A stretch of 64,000 nucleotides of DNA, taken from CAZUMW01 sp964621615. GTDB taxonomy: Bacteria; Desulfobacterota; WTBG01; CAIYCZ01; CAIRTM01. Shown in pieces: positions 9,235-17,787 of the stretch. Each line of letters opens with the position of its first letter. Positions within the stretch are counted from its first letter, which is position 1. The notes beneath the pieces are model-generated. The model did not search any database. It was given only the letters and a program-made list of their open reading frames with translations, and was not told where the DNA came from. The stretch is taken from positions 1-64,000 of the forward strand of contig CAZUMW010000003.1 of assembly GCA_964621615.1 (NCBI GenBank), written 5' to 3'. The position numbers were made by a program, and so were the translations under genes.

Positions 9235-9268
9235 GTGTCCACAATAATGTTTAATTTATTTTGGACAC
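9235..9268. repeat. Solo footprint of MITE-like repeat (paired ends, no core)
   Basis: A 34-base stretch starts GTGTCCACAATAATG and ends TTATTTTGGACAC, the same terminal inverted repeats that bound the elements at 17375-17649 and 40267-40539. Here the two ends are joined without the roughly 240-base core. The preceding bases TTCACTG match those before the 40267 copy. It can fold into a short hairpin and could be an excision or deletion footprint, or the simplest member of the family. Confidence 0.7.
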
Positions 9269-9304
9269 ATTTGATATGATTTATATACAGTGAGGGAAAA
9301 AGAT

Positions 9305-9478
9305 ATGGCACTTAACAAAGAACTTCTTGATATTCTGGCATGCCCGAAGTGTAAGGGGGATATTCGGCTGAATGAGACTGGAGACGGTCTTGTCTGCGAT
9401 CACTGCAAGCTGCTGTATCATATAAAAGACGATATTCCGGTGATGCTTATCGATGAGGCTACTCCCATTGAGGAGTAG
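9305..9478 (+). CDS. Trm112-like zinc-ribbon protein
   Basis: A 57-residue protein matching the bacterial Trm112/YcaR family: LLDILACPKCKGDI near the N-terminus, CDHCKLLYHIKDDIPVML in the second half. The four cysteines (CPKC, CDHC) form a zinc ribbon, and the DIPVML ending is characteristic. In eukaryotes and archaea Trm112 activates methyltransferases; in bacteria these small proteins often sit near LPS or cell-envelope genes, as here downstream of the heptosyltransferase. Start at 9305 has GAGGG upstream. The hybrid kinase begins 36 bases after it ends. Confidence 0.88.
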   Translation: MALNKELLDILACPKCKGDIRLNETGDGLVCDHCKLLYHIKDDIPVMLIDEATPIEE

Positions 9479-9514
9479 AGCCGGTTCCGAATAGCCGCTG
9501 CACAGGGAATCATT

Positions 9515-11995
9515 ATGGCCTCTTTGTTTAAAAAGAAACCGGTTCTGCTGCTGCTTTCCGTAGCTGTGTATGCAGCAGTGTTTGTATTGATGCACCTTCT
9601 GTTTGGCCATGCCATGGCTATCGCTTCGGTTATACCGGCTGTCGCAGCGGGATGGCTCTACGGTCTGTGGTATGGAGTTGTTGTCGGGGTGCTTACGTTT
9701 CCTGTGAATTGTTTGATGTGTGCAGCAGTGGGGGTTGACTGGGTTGACCGGATTATTATTAAAGGGGGATTTATTGGAACCGTCGCTGTTGTGCTGATTG
9801 GTGCCGTCGTCGGGCGCATACGCGATTTATCATCAAGGCTGCGCACCGAGCTTGTAAGCCGGCAGCAGGCCGAGCAGGAGCTCAAACAGCATCGTGATAA
9901 TCTTGAGCATATGATAGAGCAGCGCACTGCCGAGCTTCAGCGGACAACATACAAGCTGGAGAACCTGATCGCCTCGTCTCTTGATCCGATAGTTATATGT
10001 GATAACGAGGGCATTGTCGAATCGGCAAATAACGCATTCTATACGCTGACTGGCTATTCAAAGGATGAAGTCATCGGGATGCCGATCTATTCCTTTACCA
10101 TTGCTGAAGCAGGGGGATATACAGCTTCAACCGGAGAGCATATTGCTATCGAGGGAACATATTTTGATGAAAAAGCACTGTACATGCAGGAGCTCTCGCG
10201 CGCCGGTACGATTTCAAACTGGCAGACCTATTCCCGCAGAAAGGACGGCATTATTGTCCCGATACGCATTAACATTGTCGGCCTTTTTGATGATGACCGA
10301 TCAAAAGCAGGCTCTTTTGCCATCATTCGCGATATAACAGAGGATCGAAAATCAGAGCTCTCGCTTATTAAAGCAAAAAACGACGCCGAGGAAGCCAATC
10401 ACGCAAAAAGCAGGTTTCTGGCCAATATGAGCCATGAAATCCGTACCCCAATGAATGGTGTGGTCGGATTTACCGATATGCTGTTTGAAACAAAGCTCGA
10501 TCCGGAGCAGTACGAGTATGCACAGACCATCAAGCAGAGCGGGGAGGCGCTGCTGTCACTTATTAATGATATTCTTGATTTTTCAAAAATCGAAGCCGGC
10601 AAAGTGCATCTGGAGAAGATCGATTTTGACCTTGAAGTTCTGGCATATGATGTCTGTGATATGATACGCCCCCGCCTCGCCGGCAAGGAAATCGAGCTCA
10701 TGTGCCGCGTCGGGGACGATGTGCCTGCTCAGGTTAACGGGGACCCCCACCGGTTCCGTCAGGTTCTTATAAACCTGCTCGGCAATGCGGTCAAATTTAC
10801 CGATGACGGGGAAATCGAGCTCTCCGTGGATGTCAGGGAGCAGCGCGAGCACAGCATTGTGGTGCACGCTGCGGTACGGGACACGGGTGTGGGCATACCC
10901 GAATCGAAGCGCGAGCTGGTTTTTGAGGTGTTTCAGCAGTCGGACAGCTCGACAACGCGGCAGTACGGCGGAACCGGCCTGGGGCTGTCGATCAGCAAAA
11001 AAATAGCAGAGCTTATGGGCGGCGCCCTGTATGTGGAAAGTTCAGAGGGCCGCGGCAGCACATTTCACTTTACCGCCGAGCTGTCCCTGGCAGCGGCACG
11101 GGCAGTCGACAGGTGCGCTGCCGTTGCGCTTTCAGGGAAAAAAGTGCTGATGACCGATGACAATCCCACCAATCTTGGTATTCTGGAAAATATCCTCAAA
11201 ACGGAAGGCATGCAGGTGAGCGGATTCCGCACTGCCCAGAAAGCGCTCGAGGCGGTAAAAAGCGCTTCTTCTTCGGGTGACCCCTTTGACATTTGTGTGC
11301 TTGATGTGCACATGCCCGGCATGTCCGGATTTGACCTTGCCCGCAGCATACGCGATACAGTCAGCAAAACCATTCCGCTGCTGGCCTTTACATCGTCCAC
11401 CTCTGCCGGCGGTGCCCGGCAGTGCGAAGATGCCGGTTTTAACGGATTTCTGCCCAAGCCCGTCAAGCGTATACGGCTTTTAAAGATGATGGAGCGCCTG
11501 ATTGGAGAGGCCGGGTCCGGCGCACAGTCTGCTGCATTAAAACGCGAAATTGTTACTCAGCATTCCATGCGTGAGGAGGCAAAGTACAGCAGCTGTATTC
11601 TTATGGCAGAGGACAATCCGGTAAACCAGAAGCTTGCCGTAAAGCTGCTTGAAAAAGCCGGCTATCGCGTGGTGGTTGCCCAGAACGGGCGGCAGGCGGT
11701 TGATGCGTTTCGGGCCGATCCCGATGCGTATGACATTATTTTTATGGATATACAGATGCCTGAGCTTAACGGCTACGATGCAACAAGAGAGCTGCGGGCA
11801 CAGGGCTTCACCCGGGTCCCTATTGTTGCCATGACGGCCAACGCCCTCAAGGGCGATCGTGAGAAGTGCCTGGCCGCCGGCATGGATGACTATATATCAA
11901 AGCCGATCAAGCGCGAGAAAGTGTTCGATGTGTTGAAAAATCTGGTTTTCGAACGCCCGCTTGCTGAAGCGGACACGTACTGTCAAACCGTATGA
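9515..11995 (+). CDS. Membrane hybrid histidine kinase (PAS-HisKA-HATPase-REC-REC)
   Basis: An 826-residue hybrid sensor. Residues 8-105 contain four or so hydrophobic segments forming a compact membrane input domain, then a coiled coil, a PAS domain (about 150-275), HisKA with FLANMSHEIRTPMNGVVGF, and HATPase with NLLGNAVKFTDDG and GGTGLGLSISKK. Two receiver domains follow: one with LDVHMPG and one with FMDIQMP, both keeping the phospho-acceptor Asp and the late Lys (PKPVKR, SKPIKR). There is no DNA-binding output, so an Hpt protein or another regulator must relay the signal. Its stop overlaps the start of the next gene (ATGA), tying it to an unusual repeat lipoprotein. Confidence 0.93.
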   Translation: MASLFKKKPVLLLLSVAVYAAVFVLMHLLFGHAMAIASVIPAVAAGWLYGLWYGVVVGVLTFPVNCLMCAAVGVDWVDRIIIKGGFIGTVAVVLIGAVVGRIRDLSSRLRTELVSRQQAEQELKQHRDNLEHMIEQRTAELQRTTYKLENLIASSLDPIVICDNEGIVESANNAFYTLTGYSKDEVIGMPIYSFTIAEAGGYTASTGEHIAIEGTYFDEKALYMQELSRAGTISNWQTYSRRKDGIIVPIRINIVGLFDDDRSKAGSFAIIRDITEDRKSELSLIKAKNDAEEANHAKSRFLANMSHEIRTPMNGVVGFTDMLFETKLDPEQYEYAQTIKQSGEALLSLINDILDFSKIEAGKVHLEKIDFDLEVLAYDVCDMIRPRLAGKEIELMCRVGDDVPAQVNGDPHRFRQVLINLLGNAVKFTDDGEIELSVDVREQREHSIVVHAAVRDTGVGIPESKRELVFEVFQQSDSSTTRQYGGTGLGLSISKKIAELMGGALYVESSEGRGSTFHFTAELSLAAARAVDRCAAVALSGKKVLMTDDNPTNLGILENILKTEGMQVSGFRTAQKALEAVKSASSSGDPFDICVLDVHMPGMSGFDLARSIRDTVSKTIPLLAFTSSTSAGGARQCEDAGFNGFLPKPVKRIRLLKMMERLIGEAGSGAQSAALKREIVTQHSMREEAKYSSCILMAEDNPVNQKLAVKLLEKAGYRVVVAQNGRQAVDAFRADPDAYDIIFMDIQMPELNGYDATRELRAQGFTRVPIVAMTANALKGDREKCLAAGMDDYISKPIKREKVFDVLKNLVFERPLAEADTYCQTV

Positions 11996-14553
11996 TCCGT
12001 TGGTGCGGAATATTCTGCATTCTGTTTTTTGTGCTGTCCTCCTGTGCGCCGAAGCCTTTTCGCATTGCTGAGGAGCAGCACCCGACCGTCCTCGATCGTG
12101 TTATGCGCCGCATGAGAGCGGCTCCCGGCGATTTTTCCCGTACAAAATACCTCCGGCGCGATCCGTTTCTGCTGCGCAATGTTGCGGGGTGCCTTGCGGA
12201 TCCTCACAGCTTTGTTTCCTATGCGCACGGGGTGGACGCTCTGTTCGCCGGCCGCCAGTTAGCGCTCGATGACTTTATTAGTGCCTGTGCATATCTGATT
12301 GATGCGGACCCGTCGGGATACGCTCCAGCGGATGCCGGCGGCACCGGCAGCGAAGCCGGGGCTGCTGAAACGCTTTATGCTTCACTGACTCTTGCCGCGC
12401 GCGTGTTTCAGAAAGCTTTCAGCGGGCTGAGCGATAACGAAACAGAAAATGCAAAGCAGCGCATAGAGGAAATGCTGTTTCGCGGTGACGTTGCGACAGG
12501 CCGTACCCGCAGAGAAAAACAGCAGATCAAAGAGCAGGTGTTCGCAGCGGCATCGCTGATAGACGTGGAAGCTGTTGCCGGAGCAGCATGGATAATGTCT
12601 GCTGCCGCAGGGCGGATAGCCGCCAGCCAGCCCGCTTTTGAAGCACGCGCAAAGCCTCTTGTCCGCACTACCCCTTTAGGGGCGGTAGTAATCGGGACGC
12701 CGGGTGATGATATCTATGTCGGGCCTGCCCCCTGTATTCTCCTTGATCCGGGCGGAAACGATGTCTATATGTTTACGCAGCAGGCGCAATTCAGTGTTAT
12801 TATTGATTATTGCGGTGATGATACATACCGGGGGTCTTCCGGCTGGTCTCCTGCGTCCGGTGTTGCGGGGGTGAGCATCCTCGTGGATCTTCGGGGTGAT
12901 GATCTGTATCAGGGGGACCGGTTCAGCCTGGGGTGCGGTTTTATGGGCGCCGGTGTGCTGTGGGACGGTTCAGGGGACGACCGGTATGCGGGCGGCATGT
13001 TTTGCCAAGGCGCAGCAGCTCTTGGCATAGGGGCTCTTTTTGACGGTGAAGGTTCGGATCGTTATACGGCAAGCCTGTTTGCACAGGGCTTTGGGTATGT
13101 CGGCGGGGCGGGTGTTTTGGCGGATATGGCAGGCGACGATGTGCTGGTATCCGGAAACGTGGTTCCCGATGCGAGGGAACAGGACGGTGCATTTCAGACC
13201 TATTCACAGGGGTTCGGCCTTGGATGCCGCCTGTTTGCCTCAGGCGGTACCGGCCTGCTGCTGAGCGGGGAAGGAAACGACCGCTACCGGGGAAGCTATT
13301 TCTGCCAGGGCGCAAGCTACTGGCAGTCCATGGGAATGCTTATTGACCGCAGCGGCAACGATATTTATAATGCACGCCGGTATGCGCAGGGCGCCGGCGT
13401 GCACAGCTCCGCAGGAGCCCTGATTGACTGCGGCGGCGATGATGCGTACCGCTCGTGGGGGGTCTCTCAGGGCTGCGGACACGATTATTCCGCAGGGCTG
13501 CTGCATGATGTTGCCGGCGATGACAGCTATGAGGCGCAGTGGCTCTCTCAGGGGGCTGGAAGCAGCAGGGGAGCGGGAATGCTTGTTGACGAACGCGGCA
13601 GTGATACGTTTCAGGCGGGACGTCAGAGCTCGGTTCAGGGGGGCGCACAGTATGATGCGCGCCGCGATGCGGTGAGCTTCGGCATGCTTATCGATGGCTC
13701 GGGCGATGATATGTTTTCCTCTGCCCCAGCTAAGCAGGGGGTCTGGGTCCACGGCAGCGTGGGCGGCGGAGCGGACGCATCAGGGGAATATGTTTCACTT
13801 CACCCGGGCCCGTATAAGAAAAATGCGCTCGACAGCATTGAGATGGTGCCTGTCCCGGATGCCGGATTGCAGAAGTATGCGGAAAGCGCCCAGGTCCTTG
13901 AGGCGCTCGAGCAGCCGCTGTTCTTAAAGGACTCGTGGAATCGGGCAGCGGCATCCCTGGCCGAAAAAGGCCCTGAAATACTGCCGCCGCTGTGCAGCTA
14001 TGTATCCATAAAAGACGTGTCAGTGCGGCGGGCCGTTGAGGAGACCGTTAGAAAGATTGCAGAAAGCCATCTGGAGAACATACATGAATATGTTCTTAAA
14101 AAAGAAATCCGGGCTTCTCACAAACGATTCCTTCTTTTTGTTTTGGGGGAGGTGGGCTCACGCGAATCCTATGATGTTTTTATGCAGTATATATCTTCTG
14201 AACATGCCGCTTTGCAGGCGATGTCGCTCAGGGGGCTCTCTATCCTAAAGGAAGCCCCGCCTGCTGAGATGCTTTCCCGGCTGGCGGAGCATGAAAACAG
14301 CGCCGTGCGGCGATATCTTGCACGGACGCTCGCGTATTCACAGGCGGCTGATGTGCTGCGCGTATGCGCGGGCTTGCTTGCAGATGATGATTTTGATGTT
14401 CGGCACGCAGCATTTCACAGCATAAAAAAACATGCTCGGCAGGCGCTGCCGGTTTTGAACGCCCTCAGGGAAGACCCTGCCTGCACAGGACTATCCCGTC
14501 TGCTGGTTGACGATTTGATACGCTCCGTGTACCATAGCGGTGATGAGCAATAA
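11992..14553 (+). CDS. GDD-repeat beta-rich lipoprotein with C-terminal HEAT repeats
   Basis: An 853-residue secreted lipoprotein of no named family that I recognise. Signal peptide ends at a lipobox (FVLSSC, Cys about residue 18). A helical region runs to about residue 220. Then come 13 units of roughly 25-40 residues, each with a GDDxY-like core (GDDIY, GNDVY, GDDTY, GDDLY, GSDRY and so on), usually separated by aromatic-Q-G patches such as FCQGA or YAQGAG. This spacing suggests a beta-solenoid or calcium-binding repeat distantly like the haemolysin nonapeptide GGxGxDx. The last 230 residues are HEAT/PBS-like helical repeats (SVRRAVEETVRKIAE, SAVRRYLARTLAY, DVRHAAFHSIKKHA). Translationally coupled to the hybrid kinase. 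Confidence 0.8.
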   Translation: MIRWCGIFCILFFVLSSCAPKPFRIAEEQHPTVLDRVMRRMRAAPGDFSRTKYLRRDPFLLRNVAGCLADPHSFVSYAHGVDALFAGRQLALDDFISACAYLIDADPSGYAPADAGGTGSEAGAAETLYASLTLAARVFQKAFSGLSDNETENAKQRIEEMLFRGDVATGRTRREKQQIKEQVFAAASLIDVEAVAGAAWIMSAAAGRIAASQPAFEARAKPLVRTTPLGAVVIGTPGDDIYVGPAPCILLDPGGNDVYMFTQQAQFSVIIDYCGDDTYRGSSGWSPASGVAGVSILVDLRGDDLYQGDRFSLGCGFMGAGVLWDGSGDDRYAGGMFCQGAAALGIGALFDGEGSDRYTASLFAQGFGYVGGAGVLADMAGDDVLVSGNVVPDAREQDGAFQTYSQGFGLGCRLFASGGTGLLLSGEGNDRYRGSYFCQGASYWQSMGMLIDRSGNDIYNARRYAQGAGVHSSAGALIDCGGDDAYRSWGVSQGCGHDYSAGLLHDVAGDDSYEAQWLSQGAGSSRGAGMLVDERGSDTFQAGRQSSVQGGAQYDARRDAVSFGMLIDGSGDDMFSSAPAKQGVWVHGSVGGGADASGEYVSLHPGPYKKNALDSIEMVPVPDAGLQKYAESAQVLEALEQPLFLKDSWNRAAASLAEKGPEILPPLCSYVSIKDVSVRRAVEETVRKIAESHLENIHEYVLKKEIRASHKRFLLFVLGEVGSRESYDVFMQYISSEHAALQAMSLRGLSILKEAPPAEMLSRLAEHENSAVRRYLARTLAYSQAADVLRVCAGLLADDDFDVRHAAFHSIKKHARQALPVLNALREDPACTGLSRLLVDDLIRSVYHSGDEQ

Positions 14554-14562
14554 GGAGGATTT

Positions 14563-14766
14563 ATGGACGAACCCGGACAGAATACCCGTCGGAACCTCAC
14601 CATGGCAAGCCTCGCTGTCAAGGTGTTTGTTGTCGTGTGCTCGTTTGTTGTGGCCATTAACAGCGAATCGCTGAGCGTTAAAATTTTCTACCTGGTCATC
14701 GCTGTTGTTTTCAGCGGGCTGTTCGTGTTTCAGCTTCAGCACTTCCGCGACGGGTCGAAACAATAA
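14563..14766 (+). CDS. Small two-TM membrane protein
   Basis: A 67-residue protein with a strong AGGAGG seven bases before the ATG. Two hydrophobic segments (about residues 16-35 and 38-58) are separated by a short polar turn, with a basic C-terminus. It starts ten bases after the repeat lipoprotein ends and is surely in the same transcript. Family not recognised; an accessory subunit of the neighbouring kinase or lipoprotein is possible but unsupported. Confidence 0.65.
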   Translation: MDEPGQNTRRNLTMASLAVKVFVVVCSFVVAINSESLSVKIFYLVIAVVFSGLFVFQLQHFRDGSKQ

Positions 14767-14913
14767 AGAAAAGAAATACCGTTCTGCCCGTGCAGATGCC
14801 GGCGGCAGCTGCGCCAATGGGCAGATCATAGTGTACACGTTCGGGGCCCGGCTGGCAGTGCGATAATATAAGCCTGTGTTTCTCGCAAATAAATTCACAT
14901 TTCAGGGGGTGCT

Positions 14914-15285
14914 ATGGCAGGGTGGTGGAAAAAAAAGGAGCGCCGTAAAAAGGAGCGCTTTCCCGTTGATCTTGCTGCGCGCTGTATGACAGAGGCGGGC
15001 AGTGAATCAAAGCACTGCAAGGTAAGCGAAATAAGCCGCGATGATTTCGGGGTGCGGCTTAAGCTGCAGGAGGAAGTGCGTGTGGGAGAGATACTGTCTC
15101 TGGAAATGCCTATTCCGAAACAGAGTGAGACAATACATTTTACAGTGAACGTACGGTGGACCGAATCCGTTGCCATTACTGATGATGTGTATTATGTTGC
15201 CGGCTGCTCGATGCAGGAGATCGATCCGGGCCAGAAGCGGCTGCTGCTTGAGTATGCATACGGGAACTGGTTTAAAAGAATTTAA
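14914..15285 (+). CDS. PilZ-domain protein (c-di-GMP effector candidate)
   Basis: A 123-residue single-domain PilZ protein. The N-terminal arginine cluster (RRKKERFPVD) provides the RxxxR-type c-di-GMP ligand, and SEISRDDFGVRL is at the D/NxSxxG position, although the canonical glycine-serine pattern is degenerate. Beta-strand pattern and length fit a minimal PilZ. The C-terminal LLEYAYGNWFKRI is nearly the same as the ending of the PilZ protein at 16885-17265 (LLEHAFNNWFRS), marking the two as paralogues. Sits between the two-TM miniprotein and the FrhB-like gene. Confidence 0.8.
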   Translation: MAGWWKKKERRKKERFPVDLAARCMTEAGSESKHCKVSEISRDDFGVRLKLQEEVRVGEILSLEMPIPKQSETIHFTVNVRWTESVAITDDVYYVAGCSMQEIDPGQKRLLLEYAYGNWFKRI

Positions 15286-15413
15286 CAGGGTATGCGTGTC
15301 AAACATAGCAGCTGCGCATGTGGCAGAACCGCCCGGGCCGGGGCTGATGAAAGAATTAGCCCGGACCTTAATGATAACAGGTTTATGCACAGGCGGTTAA
15401 GAAAGGCGGGGGT

Positions 15414-16799
15414 ATGGATGCGCGCATAAAGTATCATAGAGAGCTATCCGAAGAGGGGTTTTCAGCCCTGGAGCGCGTTATTGCGTACAGCTGCTCGCGC
15501 TGCGGGCTGTGCGCTGCGCTGTGCCCGACCGGTGCCATAGAAATGATTGACAGCATTCCGACCCTTGTCGGCAAATGCACGAAATGCGGCCTGTGCTATC
15601 AGGGATGCCCCCGCAGCTTTGTGCCCGGAAGCCGGATAAAAAAGCGCTGGTTTGGTGAGGAGCAAACAGAGCTTGACAAGCGTGTGGGGCGGTGTGTTGA
15701 TCGTTTTACGTCACGGTCGCTTACCGATGAAATATTTGATCAGGGAGCAACCGGCGGCACTGCAACCGCTTTGATAGCCTACCTGCTTGAAAAAGGGTAC
15801 GCTGATGCCGTCCTGCATCTTGAAAGCATTCACAGCGAATCCTATATCTGCCATCACGGGCGAACCAGAATAAGCACCTCCCCTGCTGATGCTCTCAAGG
15901 GAGCCCGCTCAAAAAATCAGCTCACCCCGATTCTCCATGATTTGCCCAAGCTGTCGGGCTACGGCCAGGCCGCGGTTGTCTGTCTTTCATGTCACGTTGA
16001 GGCGCTGCGCAAGCTGCAGCTTGTCCGGGAGGATGCGGATCTGCGGAAAGCGTTTCCGGCGCTTGCGGCACGTGCAGATAGGCTTGTGGGCAATCTTGCG
16101 TTCGTGATTGCCATTAACTGTTTTGCAAACACCAAGCCCGGCGGGATCGATGCAATCTATGAGCATTTCGGTGTTCAGGAGCGCGATGTTATTAAATATG
16201 CCGAGGACACCAAAAAGAGCCTGTATCAGCTGCTCAATGAGGGGAAATCCTTTTTGTGGTTTGTGCAGGATGGGTTCATGACCCGCCGGGGCAGCTATTA
16301 TCGCTTCAAGTATACCGATTTTCTTGAACAGACGATCCCTATGGGGTGTATGGTCTGCCCGAGCTTCATCGTCTGCAAGGAGGCTGATGTGAGCATCGGC
16401 GTAACCGCTTCTGACACCAAGCTCTATGAGTTCGGATACAACAGCGTGTTTGTGCGCAGCGAGCGCCTTCGCGGTGTTTTGGCAGAAATGGTTGACGAGA
16501 AAAAGCTGCTCAGAAGGCCGATGTGGGAAAACAAGGGGGCCCTGTTAAGGAAGTTTGTCGAACGTATGATTCCGGCAAAAGATATGATTAATTTTAGAGA
16601 GTATGTGCGTACCGGCTCCTGGAATCCTTCTGACGATTTGTATAAACGTGCATCTTCTGCACACAGCGGACGCATTATGGGGCTGCAGCGGCTGTTTTTG
16701 GCCCAGACGGTCAAGAAAAAAATAATGTATGTGCCTGCTCTAGCGGCTCTTAAAGCCGAGGGGAAGCACGTCGCTGAAAATATTGATACGCCACATTAG
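15414..16799 (+). CDS. Coenzyme F420 hydrogenase/dehydrogenase beta subunit-like Fe-S protein
   Basis: A 461-residue FrhB/FdhB-family oxidoreductase. The N-terminus has two 4Fe-4S ferredoxin motifs: CSRCGLCAALCPTGAI and CTKCGLCYQGCPR. The middle shows FrhB_N features (DQGATGGTATALIAYLLEKG, SKNQLTPI) and the C-terminal half a further cysteine set (MGCMVCPSFIVCKEADVSIG). Such proteins carry FAD and move electrons between ferredoxin and a deazaflavin or other partner; whether F420 is used here is unknown. Start at 15414 has a G-rich ribosome site (GGCGGGGGT). It is flanked by two paralogous PilZ genes, the downstream one convergent. Confidence 0.87.
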   Translation: MDARIKYHRELSEEGFSALERVIAYSCSRCGLCAALCPTGAIEMIDSIPTLVGKCTKCGLCYQGCPRSFVPGSRIKKRWFGEEQTELDKRVGRCVDRFTSRSLTDEIFDQGATGGTATALIAYLLEKGYADAVLHLESIHSESYICHHGRTRISTSPADALKGARSKNQLTPILHDLPKLSGYGQAAVVCLSCHVEALRKLQLVREDADLRKAFPALAARADRLVGNLAFVIAINCFANTKPGGIDAIYEHFGVQERDVIKYAEDTKKSLYQLLNEGKSFLWFVQDGFMTRRGSYYRFKYTDFLEQTIPMGCMVCPSFIVCKEADVSIGVTASDTKLYEFGYNSVFVRSERLRGVLAEMVDEKKLLRRPMWENKGALLRKFVERMIPAKDMINFREYVRTGSWNPSDDLYKRASSAHSGRIMGLQRLFLAQTVKKKIMYVPALAALKAEGKHVAENIDTPH

Positions 16800-16884
16800 A
16801 CCGACCCGCAATAATCAGAATTGCACGTTTCCGCATTAGAGCTTTTAATAATAGCTGAGTGGATATGAGGGGGCGTGTTTGACG

Positions 16885-17265
16885 CTAGCTTCTAAACCAG
16901 TTATTAAAGGCATGCTCGAGCAGGGCTCGCCTGTCCCGGGATGTGATATTTACAACCCGGCACCCCGCTGTGAATGCTGCGCTGCCGGCAGCTTTTTTTA
17001 CCCATTGCAGCTCGCAGACAGAGTGAATCGGCTCAGCGTTTTTGGTAAGCTGAATGCAAAGGCTGATATGTGTGCCGATATCTGCACCGTTGTGCTTTCC
17101 GCCGCCTATTGCCACCCCGTCCCTGCTTATGTTATGTATACTGCACGGTACCGTAGCGTGTTCGCCGGCGCACCGGTATGCTGCCGGCACTTCCAGCGGG
17201 TATCGCGGAGATGTGCGCTTGTCTTCAGAGGTTTTTTTGCGGGTGAGCTTATCCAGTATGCGCAT
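16885..17265 (-). CDS. PilZ-domain protein, paralogue of the 14914 gene
   Basis: About 126 residues. Contains the PilZ arginine motif (RTSPRYPLEV) and an intact NISRDGVAIGG at the D/NxSxxG site, so c-di-GMP binding is more credible than in its paralogue. The C-terminal RALLEHAFNNWFRS matches the other copy. Start chosen at ATG 17265; an upstream TTG at 17319 would add 18 residues with no good ribosome site. Convergent with the FrhB-like gene. PilZ proteins usually act as c-di-GMP adaptors on motility, secretion or polysaccharide machinery; no such partner is adjacent. Confidence 0.78.
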   Translation of the reverse strand: MRILDKLTRKKTSEDKRTSPRYPLEVPAAYRCAGEHATVPCSIHNISRDGVAIGGGKHNGADIGTHISLCIQLTKNAEPIHSVCELQWVKKAAGSAAFTAGCRVVNITSRDRRALLEHAFNNWFRS

Positions 17266-17374
17266 ATGCTTTGCCGGTAAGCTTCGTGTGTTTTTTGTGC
17301 AGAAATAAATCGGTTTCAAAGTTCGTGAATACTATAGAATAAGCCCGGTGATTTGTCAAATGCCGGGAACAAAC

Positions 17375-17649
17375 GTGTCCACAATAAATGAAAGCATTGA
17401 GCAAAAGCCGGTTCGGGCGGGGCTCTGCGCAGCCGCCGCCAGATAAAACCTCACTTCATGGGCGGCCCGATGCTGCTAAGGGTAACTACGCAGCAGGCAT
17501 TGTGCAGGGATTGTCCCGGGCAGCACCGTCCGCCGGGCCGTGTGTGTACTGAAATATAACGGCACATGCCGCTGCATAACCTTTTGAACGTGTTGCGGGG
17601 GCTTTGCAGAGCCCCCGCCCGAACCGGCTTCGTACATTATTTTGGACAC
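17375..17649. mobile_element. MITE-like non-coding repeat, copy A (275 bp)
   Basis: Bounded by terminal inverted repeats GTGTCCACAATAAATG at the left and CATTATTTTGGACAC at the right. Just inside these is a second long inverted repeat: AAGCCGGTTCGGGCGGGGCT at 17405 and its complement ending GAACCGGCTT at 17630. The right arm also folds locally (GCGGGGGCT, loop TTGCAG, AGCCCCCGC). The core, including CCTCACTTCATGG and ACATGCCGCTGCATAACCT, is shared with the copy at 40267-40539. No protein of useful length is encoded and no transposase is nearby, so it would be moved in trans. Confidence 0.82.
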
Positions 17650-17787
17650 TACTGTGCCGGAAAAGTGATTTGAGCTCGGCCAAAGTCTGCACCGGCGCGG
17701 ATGAAAAGGTCTGGGCACTGCAGTGTTAGGCACTGATAAAACGATTTTGTTGTTTTGCACCTTTTGCGGGATGCGGATGAGGTGTGT

